Shown here piece by piece: positions 17,531 through 25,557 of a DNA stretch of 39,988 nt; the first letter of the stretch is position 1, and every line of letters starts with the position of its first letter. The stretch is from Clostridiales bacterium (GTDB lineage: Bacteria > Bacillota > Clostridia > Lachnospirales > Lachnospiraceae), in the NCBI GenBank assembly GCA_029098165.1, contig JAQXNU010000081.1, positions 1 to 39,988 on the forward strand, written 5' to 3'. The notes beneath the pieces are model-generated. The model was given only the letters and a program-made list of their open reading frames with translations, ran no database searches and was not told the origin of the DNA. Position numbers and translations under genes: made by a program.

Positions 17531-18268
17531 ATGAAGAACAAAAAATTATTAATCATATCTACATTGATATTAATGCTTAGCTTGAGCGCCTGTTCAAACA
17601 ATAAGTCCAATTCAAATGAGATAACTGCTACTCCAATGATTACAGAATCTGTGCCAACGGAAAGTGGTTCGTCTTCCAATAAAGTTTCCGATACGAAAAT
17701 TACTGAAAATAAGGAAGATGTAGACAAAATGACAAAAGAAAAAGAGGGAGAAACAGGTACAAAACTACTGGATAATGAGAACGAGGTGGGCACAAATACA
17801 GTTGATAAAGAAAACGAACCTACAACGTCAGTAACAGATTCCACAGTTTCTGTTCAGAAACTTACTACATATTACGAAGGCATCGGAACACTCGATGATA
17901 ACTATGAATTTGCCACTTCTTATATCGATGCGATCACTTCAAAAGAACAAATTTCGAATTATGCCAAAGCACATAATCTGACAGAGTATGAAGTTGCTGA
18001 CCTAAGTGGTATGGAATGCTATTTGATTATTCCAAAATATGAAACTACAACGATCAAAGTCGAGCTATTCACAGACTTTGAACACACAAATATAGAGACA
18101 ATCCTAGACTCTGATAAACCAGTATTTGTTCTCTGCAATCCAAGTGATATCTGCTCCAATGTACAGATCACCGTCTCCTATGATGATATGTCATTTGCCT
18201 TCTCACCATATCTCAGTTTAAAGGATGGAACCGCAATCTTACCTGAATATGCGAACCCAAAGATGTAG
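17531..18268 (+). CDS. Putative lipoprotein, unknown function
   Basis: 245 residues. The signal peptide MKNKKLLIISTLILMLSLSAC ends in a lipobox (LSAC), so the mature protein should be anchored to the outer face of the membrane through its cysteine. Residues 22-110 are a low-complexity, Ser/Thr/Asn- and then Glu/Asp-rich linker. The C-terminal 130 residues (from about TTYYEGIGTLDDNYEF) look folded and contain alternating strands, with two cysteines in VLCNPSDICSN that might form a disulfide. I do not recognise the domain. ATG 17531 follows GGGAGG at 8 bases. Monocistronic. Confidence 0.82.
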   Translation: MKNKKLLIISTLILMLSLSACSNNKSNSNEITATPMITESVPTESGSSSNKVSDTKITENKEDVDKMTKEKEGETGTKLLDNENEVGTNTVDKENEPTTSVTDSTVSVQKLTTYYEGIGTLDDNYEFATSYIDAITSKEQISNYAKAHNLTEYEVADLSGMECYLIIPKYETTTIKVELFTDFEHTNIETILDSDKPVFVLCNPSDICSNVQITVSYDDMSFAFSPYLSLKDGTAILPEYANPKM

Positions 18269-18467
18269 CTGTTAAGATAACACTGAACATAATATAAATA
18301 GGAGCCAACGTTTCGATATGCTCCCCGTGCGATTTACCTTGGGACATATCAAAATGATGACTCCTTTCTCGTTTGCAATCATTCTTTCAATTAGATTCTC
18401 TCCGCATACGAAATCTCATACTCTTTCATATAACTTTCGACTTTAGATTCTTTTTTACAATAAACCG
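18269..18467. other. Decayed DNA, short broken frames
   Basis: On the minus strand, short frames such as a 22-codon CKKESKVESYMKEYEISYAERI and a 26-codon hydrophobic peptide behind AAAGGAG (TTG start) are visible. Neither is recognisable. Together with the pseudogene to the right they look like remains of deleted genes. Confidence 0.35.
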
Positions 18468-18975
18468 TTACCTTTGGACAGCCACAAATTTTTCATACCC
18501 TTTTTCTGAAAAACGCTCATACGTAAATGCTCCATCCGCAATACCAACCGTTCCATCTTCGATCTTGTACTTACCATGAAATTCATCCGTGGTGTCTATG
18601 ATCCACCCATCCAGATACAAGACATGATCAATAATGGTCTTGTAATCGCCATACTCACCAAGGACAAAAGGATTCCTCCCACTAGTGTCAGGCCTGCCAT
18701 CGTATGAATGACGGAGCTTAATTTATCTTTTTGACCAGCTCCTTTACATTGAGTATGATAACGCTCGCACCTGCTGAAATCCCAGTAAATAATCCTAAGA
18801 TCATACGAAGCAAATATGTACTTGATGCAACAGATGCTAATGCAAAATCTCCCCCATATTTTCCTACGATTACAGAATCGGTGGCTCCATATAACTGTTG
18901 AAACAGATCTCCCAACATCAGTGGAATTGCAAAACGAATAAGAAGCGGCATAACTTTTCCTTTGCTGTTTTTCAA
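18468..18975 (-). pseudogene. Broken MATE gene joined to a BspA-like repeat fragment
   Basis: From 18975 the first 75 codons are a MATE transporter N-terminus (VMPLLIRFAIPLMLGDLFQQLYGATDSVIVGKYGG). After GASVII the frame slips by one base; the true continuation GAGQKDKLSSVIHTMAGLTL is in the next frame and runs to about 18590. There the MATE sequence ends and a third frame gives VLYLDGWIIDTTDEFHGKY and EDGTVGIADGAF, which resembles LRR_5 (BspA-like) surface repeats, with a stop at 18468. The start codon is TTG. So a deletion fused two unrelated genes and a frameshift followed. It lies 12 bases after the diguanylate cyclase gene. Confidence 0.75.
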
Positions 18976-18987
18976 AACCCTGTCTTT

Positions 18988-20919
18988 TTACTTCGCGGAT
19001 ACCACAATATTCGGATGTTCTCTTTTATATTTTTGCTTCATATCAAACATTGAACTATCCGTGAGCTTAATATAATAATCAAGATCATGGTCTTCTTCTA
19101 TCTGTCCACACCAAAATCCAACACTAATCGTAATATCATATGGTTTATCGTTACTTTCATTATATTGATCCAGGTAAGAATGTATCTCCTTCACCAAGTG
19201 TTTTGCCTGTAAGCTCGTATAATTGCCAGCACCAAATAGAATAAATTCATCTCCTCCATAACGAAAACATTTTTCATTTGCGGAACAGACCCGTTGAAAT
19301 GCTAACGCACATAATTGTATTGCATTATCTCCTTCGATATGCCCAAACGTATCATTGATATGTTTAAGATTATTTAAGTCGCCCATTAGAATTAGCAATT
19401 CTTTTTGACCTTGTAGTGCTTTTGTAAAGAAAGAATTACTATATTTTGCATACGCATTACGGTTATAGATTTTCGTCAAACTATCAATCTGTGCATACTC
19501 CTCAAGCTGTTCATTCGAATAACGGAAATTATTCTTAACTCTTAAATTCTCAAGTGCAATTCCAACCATTCGAAGCCAGTCCCGGTGAATATTGGATATG
19601 GTATTTGGCGTTGTATAACTCGTAACCACATATCCGAAACAACGATCATTAAAGTGAACTGGATTAAAATAAAAAACAGCAGGCTTCTCTCGATCCGCCC
19701 AAATCTCAGGGAGCATAATAGAGGAAGGAAAGACTTCTTTGTTATAGATATTTGTATTCTCTTTCTTTACTACCTGAAGATGCATCTTATTTGTGTAACT
19801 TTTCGTATTATAGTTTCTCGCAGTTTCTTCACTAAAGCCAACATAATCCCAGTTATCACAAAGCGCCAGATAAAAATTATCAAATTGATTTAATTGAAAC
19901 GTATGTTCACACATTCGTTCCGATAAAACCTGAAGTGTATCTGCAGATACCAGTTCTTCAAACATAAAATTATAAACGCTGTAAAAGCTATCCGTATAGT
20001 CATCATCTAAAAAACATAACTTTTGATAATCCACATATTCATCCGTATGTTCACATCCACAGCTTTCCTGTAATAGTAAGTTAGCGGTATCTTCCTGTAA
20101 TGTCGTAAATGGAATCTGGTCTAATGCTTCTATCATATGCGTCATCGCATATTTACCAAGTAGCTTAGAATTATGTCGCATCGATGTTATTGAAGGTTTA
20201 AAATACAACCCACTAGAGTGTGCATCGAAACCGACAACTGCAATGTCATCTGGTACATATATATTTTGTTCTTTCAACGCATTAATGACACTGATTGCCA
20301 TAACATCACAAGTACAGATCAACGCATCCGGTAACTTTGGAAGAATATGCAACATATGCTCTGCTACCCGCTTCCCCTCATTATACCAAAAATCGCCATA
20401 GTAGATCTGTTCTTCCTTTACTTCAATTCCATGTTTTTCTAACGAGTTTATGTATCCCTGAAGACGGCGGATGGCATGAGGATGCTCTTTGGGGCCAGTC
20501 ATACAAGCTACATTCATATAATGATGTGTATCAATCAGATGATCCGTGAGTATTTCCATGGATTTCACATCATCAAATTCTAAGTTCATAAAGCCATCGA
20601 CTCTATAATCAAGACTGATTACTGGACCACTAAATTTTTCTTTAATCTCGGATGTTATATGTTCTACAAGGCCTGGTATACGTATTGTATCCGGAATGAT
20701 GATAATTCCATCTAATAATTCATAATTGATTAAGTTGTAAATATTGATTTCTCCTGTCTGATATAACATTCGCGCATGCTGTTTCACCGACATAGAAAAC
20801 ACTAAAACATCATAGTTATGAGCAAACGCGATTTCACATATTCCCTTCATCATATCAGCCTGAGTACCAACTTCAACCAGACTAGCAATTACACCAATAA
20901 TCCTTCGCTGCTTTTTCAT
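18988..20919 (-). CDS. LacI-type sugar-binding domain fused to diguanylate cyclase
   Basis: 643 residues, no signal peptide, no membrane segment, no helix-turn-helix. Residues 1-290 are a LacI/RbsB-type ligand-binding fold (IIGVIASLVEVGTQADMMKGI ... DDIAVVGFDAHSSGLYFKPSIT). Residues 300-470 are a linker domain, perhaps GAF-like. The last 165 are a GGDEF domain with an intact active site (CFRYGGDEFILFG) and the substrate region LMGDLNNLKHINDTFGHIEGD. The inhibitory I-site position reads SANE instead of RxxD, so product feedback is not expected. It should make cyclic di-GMP in response to a cytosolic ligand. ATG 20919 follows AAGGAGG closely. A consensus promoter is about 80-110 bases upstream. 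Confidence 0.92.
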   Translation of the reverse strand: MKKQRRIIGVIASLVEVGTQADMMKGICEIAFAHNYDVLVFSMSVKQHARMLYQTGEINIYNLINYELLDGIIIIPDTIRIPGLVEHITSEIKEKFSGPVISLDYRVDGFMNLEFDDVKSMEILTDHLIDTHHYMNVACMTGPKEHPHAIRRLQGYINSLEKHGIEVKEEQIYYGDFWYNEGKRVAEHMLHILPKLPDALICTCDVMAISVINALKEQNIYVPDDIAVVGFDAHSSGLYFKPSITSMRHNSKLLGKYAMTHMIEALDQIPFTTLQEDTANLLLQESCGCEHTDEYVDYQKLCFLDDDYTDSFYSVYNFMFEELVSADTLQVLSERMCEHTFQLNQFDNFYLALCDNWDYVGFSEETARNYNTKSYTNKMHLQVVKKENTNIYNKEVFPSSIMLPEIWADREKPAVFYFNPVHFNDRCFGYVVTSYTTPNTISNIHRDWLRMVGIALENLRVKNNFRYSNEQLEEYAQIDSLTKIYNRNAYAKYSNSFFTKALQGQKELLILMGDLNNLKHINDTFGHIEGDNAIQLCALAFQRVCSANEKCFRYGGDEFILFGAGNYTSLQAKHLVKEIHSYLDQYNESNDKPYDITISVGFWCGQIEEDHDLDYYIKLTDSSMFDMKQKYKREHPNIVVSAK

Positions 20920-20998
20920 CTTTCCTCCTTAATAAGTAAGAAAACTAGCTACATTAGGATATCTTAACTTAAGTCACGTACATTAGTTTACTGTTGTA

Positions 20999-21027
20999 AT
21001 TATATACCATTTAAGAAAAATCTACAA
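20999..21027 (-). promoter_or_regulatory. Promoter of the GGDEF fusion gene
   Basis: TTGTAG and TATAAT on the minus strand with 17 bases between, 80 bases before the start codon. Confidence 0.65.
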
Positions 21028-21149
21028 TATCATACAATCATTTGATGAAGAAAAAATAGGACTTTTGCTCTAATTCTTAACAATGAGAGTGTGAGTTGAT
21101 AAAAGCCACCTATCGCGCTGAATTGAATATTATTTTCTTATAGCACAAG

Positions 21150-21193
21150 AGGGTGTCGCTTAGCAATTTCTTTAATTGCTAATACGACACCCT
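21150..21193. terminator. Long hairpin, possible terminator
   Basis: AGGGTGTCG-C-TTAGCAATT pairs with AATTGCTAA-TA-CGACACCCT. The T tracts on both sides are weak. It lies downstream of the minus-strand gene at 21443-21865, with no plus-strand gene before it. Its sequence resembles the stronger hairpin at 25005. Confidence 0.5.
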
Positions 21194-21204
21194 ATTATTT
21201 TGCA

Positions 21205-21330
21205 TTATTTATTAGAAGGAGTCTGCTTTGGAACTTTCTTGCTTCTTTCTTGTGTCCTGGGCACAAAATTCCGACCATCTGGCACAAATCCCTTGGCTTT
21301 GGAACTACTATCTGTTAGATTATATAGATG
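21205..21330 (-). pseudogene. Possible C-terminal remnant of an unknown protein
   Basis: A 41-codon minus-strand frame, LTDSSSKAKGFVPDGRNFV and onward to VPKQTPSNK-stop, has a protein-like, basic, Pro-rich composition. No start codon or ribosome site precedes it, and the neighbouring frames upstream are also open in pieces. I do not recognise it. It may be the end of a decayed gene or chance; the track ORF on the plus strand (21228-21446) is an even weaker candidate. Confidence 0.25.
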
Positions 21331-21442
21331 CTAATAATGATGCTACATTTGCAAAAATTCGAAGTATTCATTTCGAAATTATGACGTTCTTCATAATTTA
21401 TAAGACAGGATATCCAACTTTTATTAGATACATTCCTTTCAA

Positions 21443-21865
21443 CTAATGAATTTTCCGATTGATATCCGCAATAATTTTATCCGTAAAGCGTATCCATTCG
21501 TCAAAACCTGAAGTACCATCCTCATCCAAGAATTTGCCACCATGAACATCATAGATCCGTGCATTGAAATCATGCTCTAGTCTTCGAAAAACCACAGTTG
21601 GTTCCTTTACTCCCCGCACACCCATTTCAATGATATCGAAAGGTTCATAATCTTCATAGAAGCAAAATTCAATACTCCATCCATCACCTCGAAGATAAAC
21701 AAATTCTTGGTCTATGTCCTCTACTTGAAATCCATAATCTCTTACAAGATTTCTTATTTCATCAATGACTTCATCTCGGCTAAAGCAGATCACATTCTCA
21801 TCGGTCACTTCACCATAAGTTCGAACTTTCGTCTTAGTTCGAACTAAAAAGACATCCCAACTCAT
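21443..21865 (-). CDS. Hypothetical protein, small soluble SWDV-type
   Basis: 140 residues, acidic, no signal or membrane segment. It opens MSWDVFLVR and later has DGWSIEFCFYED and IIEMGVRGVKEPTVVFRRL, ending with ARIYDVHGGKFLDEDG. This order (SWD-V at the start, IEF strand, VRG, then a D before a G-x-F-x-D tail) recalls a family of small unnamed proteins, sometimes suspected to be immunity proteins for toxins; I cannot name it and no toxin is adjacent. ATG 21865 has GGAG at 7 bases. It follows a decayed lipoprotein gene by 35 bases on the same strand. Confidence 0.72.
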   Translation of the reverse strand: MSWDVFLVRTKTKVRTYGEVTDENVICFSRDEVIDEIRNLVRDYGFQVEDIDQEFVYLRGDGWSIEFCFYEDYEPFDIIEMGVRGVKEPTVVFRRLEHDFNARIYDVHGGKFLDEDGTSGFDEWIRFTDKIIADINRKIH

Positions 21866-21900
21866 ACTATCACTCCAGTATTACAACTACATTTTTATGC

Positions 21901-22092
21901 TTATTTACTGACCTTTTCCACTTTACATCCATTGAGAAATTCATTGTTATGTAAAAATGTTTCGATCTCTTGTTCTATACTACCAATCTCCTTGTTCATA
22001 AGAAAATGCCCTGTTGCGCTGACCGTATAATCTTCCCCAGATGAAAAATCAACGATGACTGGATACGCATTTTCATAAAGATAGATTACATC
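21901..22092 (-). pseudogene. Decayed second copy of the neighbouring lipoprotein (C-terminal piece)
   Basis: Too short and start-less for the ORF track. The frame reads DVIYLYENAYPVIVDF, then GEDYTVSATGHFLM and finally CKVEKVSK-stop. This matches, in order, the last 60 residues of the lipoprotein at 22997-23644 (YYVYVFDQGFPIIVDF, GEDHSVNANGHFIM, CNIEKVNK). A TAG stands just before the similarity, and a further matching stretch (KGSIKK) lies in another frame up to about 22120. So it is a truncated, frameshifted paralogue sitting directly after the isomerase gene. Confidence 0.85.
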
Positions 22093-22130
22093 CTATTTTT
22101 TTAATCGAACCTTTATAGAAAGCATGTTGG

Positions 22131-22955
22131 TTACTTGACATACTTCGTAAGAAGCTGCCGAACATCCGCAATTTGCTTATTTAGCATCGCAATATCGACC
22201 GAACCATCCTCTCTCATCCCAGGAGCTTCTAAAGTAAAGGTCTCTCGATAGCCTATTTTATCAATGAATTGAAAAAAACGTTGAAAATTGATACCTCCTG
22301 TTCCGACAGGAAGTACGTTAAGATTACTCCAGTCCATATAACCGCCTGCATAATCATTTACGTGGTAATGATGAATGTGATCCTCTTTCCATAGCCATTC
22401 GTACTCTTTTTCATATAGCAAGCTCTCCTGATCATGAAACTGTGCCATTTTCGTATCGTAAATAAAGTGGATCTTCGGGTATATTCGGCGTAATTCGCAC
22501 CAATGGCTCATGGGATCTTCTCGATTACATACGACATTCTCTATTAATAAATCAATTGCATATCGGGTTGCAATTTCCTCCAAATTAGGATATGCTTTGA
22601 TATTATTCTCAAAATGATTGTCAGAAATCATTCCATTCCATAAATGCAACACCATTTTGCTTGCACCAATCTGTTGTGCAATCTGACAGTTCACCTCAAA
22701 TTGCTTAAAAGCTAACTCAAAATCTCCATTCCCGATTTTCTCTCCAATAAATTTCTCGCAATGCATGACTGGAATATATAACTTTTCTTCCTTTAGCATA
22801 TGCACAAGTTCCTCTGTTTTCTCATACCAGTCCATATACATCATCAACTCAAATCCATCGCAGTTAATTTGTGCCGCCAATTCTGGTAACAGATGAAAAT
22901 TTCGTCCATTTCTTCGTCCAATAATTGCTCCTGTCGAACATAATATCTCGCTCAT
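22131..22955 (-). CDS. Sugar phosphate isomerase/epimerase-type TIM barrel protein
   Basis: 274 residues of the xylose-isomerase-like (AP endonuclease 2) barrel. Metal-ligand segments are present: DLLIENVV (Glu), HFIYDTKMAQFH (Asp, His), HHYHVNDYAGG (His, Asp) and the final ETFTLEAPG (Glu). Members isomerise or epimerise sugars or inositol derivatives; the substrate is unknown. The track starts at a GTG at 22979, but ATG 22955 with GGAG just upstream gives the normal opening MSEILCSTG. It follows the lipoprotein gene by 41 bases, so GNAT, lipoprotein and isomerase form one operon. Cytosolic. Confidence 0.85.
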   Translation of the reverse strand: MSEILCSTGAIIGRRNGRNFHLLPELAAQINCDGFELMMYMDWYEKTEELVHMLKEEKLYIPVMHCEKFIGEKIGNGDFELAFKQFEVNCQIAQQIGASKMVLHLWNGMISDNHFENNIKAYPNLEEIATRYAIDLLIENVVCNREDPMSHWCELRRIYPKIHFIYDTKMAQFHDQESLLYEKEYEWLWKEDHIHHYHVNDYAGGYMDWSNLNVLPVGTGGINFQRFFQFIDKIGYRETFTLEAPGMREDGSVDIAMLNKQIADVRQLLTKYVK

Positions 22956-22996
22956 TTCTACTCCATTTCTACATTTCACCAGATGCTTAATCCACG

Positions 22997-23644
22997 TTAC
23001 TTATTAACTTTCTCAATATTGCATTCAAGAACACCTGGCAAATTCATAAGTGTTTTAATCCCTTCTACGGTGTCATCAAAGTCATTTGTCATAATAAAAT
23101 GTCCATTCGCATTTACTGAGTGATCTTCACCCACAGTAAAATCTACAATGATCGGAAATCCTTGATCAAATACATAAACGTAATATTGATTAGTTTTAAT
23201 TTCTTTGCTGGAAAACGTCTGATTAACAGTATAGCTACCAACGACCGCTAGTTCTGTAGCACCAAAACGGCCATTAGCCTGCACTGGTATACTCTGAAAG
23301 AGTTTTTGTTGAAAAATCTCTTTTAACTCTGGTGACATTTCTTTCATCCCATAAGTATCTTGTTCTTCGCTTGTCATAATTGCAGAAACCAAATCGTCTG
23401 ATAATGTGACTCTATACACGGATTTTGGAGTTTTATAATCTACTTCCTTGATTTTATCTACGATGTCTTGTAGCGTGTTAACTCCAATCAATTGACTATA
23501 AACGTCACTATCTACTAATTCGACCATATCGTGAATGAGTTCGAGTCCCCTGTCATAAATGGATACCGTTTCGGCTTGTTTCTGGCAGCCACAAACCATT
23601 ACAGATAATAACATAATGGCTGTTGCATACTTTAACTTTCTCAT
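22997..23644 (-). CDS. Putative lipoprotein, unknown function
   Basis: 215 residues. The signal peptide MRKLKYATAIMLLSVMVCGC carries a lipobox (V-C-G-C), so the protein should be lipid-anchored outside the membrane. The mature part has no known motif: helical N-terminal half (RGLELIHDMVELVDSDVY), strand-rich C-terminal half ending in a lone cysteine (LECNIEKVNK). Its start overlaps the GNAT stop by 4 bases (ATGA), implying coupled translation. A broken copy of its C-terminal third lies at 21901-22092. I do not recognise the family. Confidence 0.85.
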   Translation of the reverse strand: MRKLKYATAIMLLSVMVCGCQKQAETVSIYDRGLELIHDMVELVDSDVYSQLIGVNTLQDIVDKIKEVDYKTPKSVYRVTLSDDLVSAIMTSEEQDTYGMKEMSPELKEIFQQKLFQSIPVQANGRFGATELAVVGSYTVNQTFSSKEIKTNQYYVYVFDQGFPIIVDFTVGEDHSVNANGHFIMTNDFDDTVEGIKTLMNLPGVLECNIEKVNK

Positions 23645-24222
23645 TTATCACTTCTCCCTATTTTTTCATCGTTCCACTCTTCCCGAAGCATGCCATAATA
23701 ACAAGAATCACATATTCCTTGATTATTCATGCCTACTCTTCGCAAAGTTCCTTCATATTTTAATCCGCATTTTCTCATAACACCTCCAGAATGAGGATTG
23801 TTCGGATCATGACACAATTCCACACGATTTACTTCGACGACTTCAAAAAAGAATCTCATAACTTCATGCAATGCTTCTGACGTAATTCCCTGATGCCACC
23901 ATTTTTCTCCAATGCTGTATCCGATATTGACCATTCCAACACCCTCATTCTGCTCTACAACACTAATGGTTCCAATTGGCTCAGGCCCATTTTCTTTTAA
24001 AACGATTGCCCATATGTAACTACTATCTTTCTCATAACTATCGATCCATTCCTGAATCACGGATTTACTTACTTCTACATTTGTATGTACCGGAAAATTT
24101 AAAAACTTCACAACTTCTTCACTTGAAGCATAGTTTTTATACATTGCCTCTGCATCATTTAAAGTATATCGACGTAATATTAATCGATTCGTTTCAAGTG
24201 TTTTTGTCCCACAATGTTTCAA
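23641..24222 (-). CDS. GNAT acetyltransferase, RimJ/RimL type
   Basis: 193 residues, complete fold: TLETNRLILRRYTLNDAEAM, MVNIGYSIGEKWWHQGITSEAL (acetyl-CoA loop W-H-Q-G-I-T) and VMRKCGLKYEGTLRR. The start is TTG at 24222, with AAAGGAG 12 bases before it; no ATG is available near, and the paralogue at 5846 begins in the same way (MK-x-x-GT), so TTG is likely right. First gene of the operon with the lipoprotein and isomerase. The acceptor is unknown. Confidence 0.88.
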   Translation of the reverse strand: MKHCGTKTLETNRLILRRYTLNDAEAMYKNYASSEEVVKFLNFPVHTNVEVSKSVIQEWIDSYEKDSSYIWAIVLKENGPEPIGTISVVEQNEGVGMVNIGYSIGEKWWHQGITSEALHEVMRFFFEVVEVNRVELCHDPNNPHSGGVMRKCGLKYEGTLRRVGMNNQGICDSCYYGMLREEWNDEKIGRSDK

Positions 24223-25000
24223 TTCGATTAATCACTCCTTTCAGTAAAGCTAACAAGTAGATAATATCTAGCATTACTTCCTATTTTCTCTAAGCTATTA
24301 TACACTAAGCTTTTCTATGTTTCTAGTTTTAATTTTTTCAAAGTGTGGGGAGGTTCGAGCATCTAATCGTTTCAACACATAATAGAACTAGAAAATAAAT
24401 GGGGCTGTCGTACTAAGTTACAGTTGGTTTCTTAAAGTTGACGGAATCGCTTAGGGATTTGATCCAAACCACATTTTTCTAGAGCTTTTTAGTATAGATG
24501 AACAAAATATTTTCTCGATGCCTTAAATCATAGTAAATCCAATACGTGACAGCATTATGCTACCTAAATAGGTCATGCAAGTTTATATGATACTCGATGA
24601 AATAGATTTTGATCTATATGAATGATTACGGGTAAATTTAAGAAAATCAATAAAATTGTATGTAAATTTGATTTGTTTGGTTTCGGTGGATACGAATGAT
24701 TACGGGTAAATTTAAGAAAATTAAGTAATTTATATGTAAATTGTGTTTAGAAGTTAAGTAGAACCTAAATAAATACAGGTAATTATAAAGATACTATTTT
24801 TTTTACATGTAAAGAAGTATGAGCTTGACAGATATCGACATAGTTTTTACCTGTAATTTTTAGGAATTATATTTTTTTACAGGAGTAGTAATTAATTGAG
24901 AGTAACAAATCATTACCATACTAATTCCAGAAGATAAACTTATCATAGTCCGACACATATATGCTATAATTAGCCAAAAAGTGCACTACGCTATTCCAAC
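24223..25000. other. Long AT-rich non-coding stretch with direct repeats
   Basis: About 780 bases without a credible gene on either strand. It contains two copies of a repeat 74 bases apart (listed separately) and the inverted pair ACAGGTAATTATAAAG (about 24776) and TTTTTACCTGTAATTTTT (about 24845). A TATAAT lies near 24965. Function is unknown; a structured RNA or element remnant is possible. Confidence 0.4.
24620..24774. repeat. Two direct repeats at 74-base spacing
   Basis: GAATGATTACGGGTAAATTT followed by AAGAAAAT occurs at 24620 and again at 24694, identical over 28 bases. The similarity continues more loosely (TATGTAAATT in both). No coding frame crosses both copies. Confidence 0.75.
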
Positions 25001-25004
25001 AAAA

Positions 25005-25056
25005 AAGGAAGCACCGTTTAGTGATTTTTCAAATCGCTAAAGCGACACTCCCTTCT
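25005..25056 (-). terminator. Terminator of the superoxide reductase gene
   Basis: On the minus strand a long stem, GGGAGTGTCGCTTTAGCGATTT against AAATCACTAAACGGTGCTTCC with some G-U pairs, is followed by TTTTTT. It lies 27 bases after the superoxide reductase stop. Confidence 0.82.
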
Positions 25057-25082
25057 ATTTTCTAATATTTTAAAACGTTATT

Positions 25083-25457
25083 CTAGTCGATATCTACTTT
25101 CCAAAGTCCATGCAGATTACAATATGCATATGCCGCAACTGCACGATCCCCAGAAGCAACCTGAAATTTTGCAATTGGCTCACCGTCTGGTGGCAAGAAT
25201 TGATACTGCCCGCCTTTTTGTGTTTCCAACATAACAGTTGTGATCGAATGCTCTTCTGTCATTGGATGTGCAACACTGCCAACATTGACTGTAATCAAAT
25301 TTTCTGTACAAGTTACAACCGGCATATGTTTTTCTTTTGCTGCATCTACACTATTTGGTGTAATCTCATCTGCATTCTGAAGAGAACTTTCATTCGTAAA
25401 GTTCTTTGTTACAGGAATTACTAAACTGTCATTATTGCATTCAAAAAATTTCATCAT
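25083..25457 (-). CDS. Superoxide reductase (desulfoferrodoxin family, no N-terminal iron site)
   Basis: 124 residues. Reduces superoxide to hydrogen peroxide in anaerobes. All ligands of the catalytic His4-Cys iron are visible: EKHMPV, HPMTEEHSI, and YCNLHGLWKV near the end. The N-terminal 35 residues (MKFFECNNDSLV) align with the small rubredoxin-like domain of desulfoferrodoxin, but C-x-x-C is replaced by C-N-N-D, so the second iron site is absent. ATG 25457 has AGGTGG at 9 bases. Monocistronic with its own terminator. Cytosolic; electrons probably come from a rubredoxin. Confidence 0.92.
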   Translation of the reverse strand: MMKFFECNNDSLVIPVTKNFTNESSLQNADEITPNSVDAAKEKHMPVVTCTENLITVNVGSVAHPMTEEHSITTVMLETQKGGQYQFLPPDGEPIAKFQVASGDRAVAAYAYCNLHGLWKVDID

Positions 25458-25557
25458 CGTAAAGGACCACCTTTCATAACTTCTTAAATAGTGTGGCTTT
25501 TACGTTTGATTCTATACATGCAAACTCATTGATAGATAGCATCAATTCCGTTGTAAT

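Noticed and set aside
24620-24774. Two direct repeats considered as CRISPR or plasmid iterons
   Set aside because: Only two copies with degenerate flanks and no cas or rep gene in sight.
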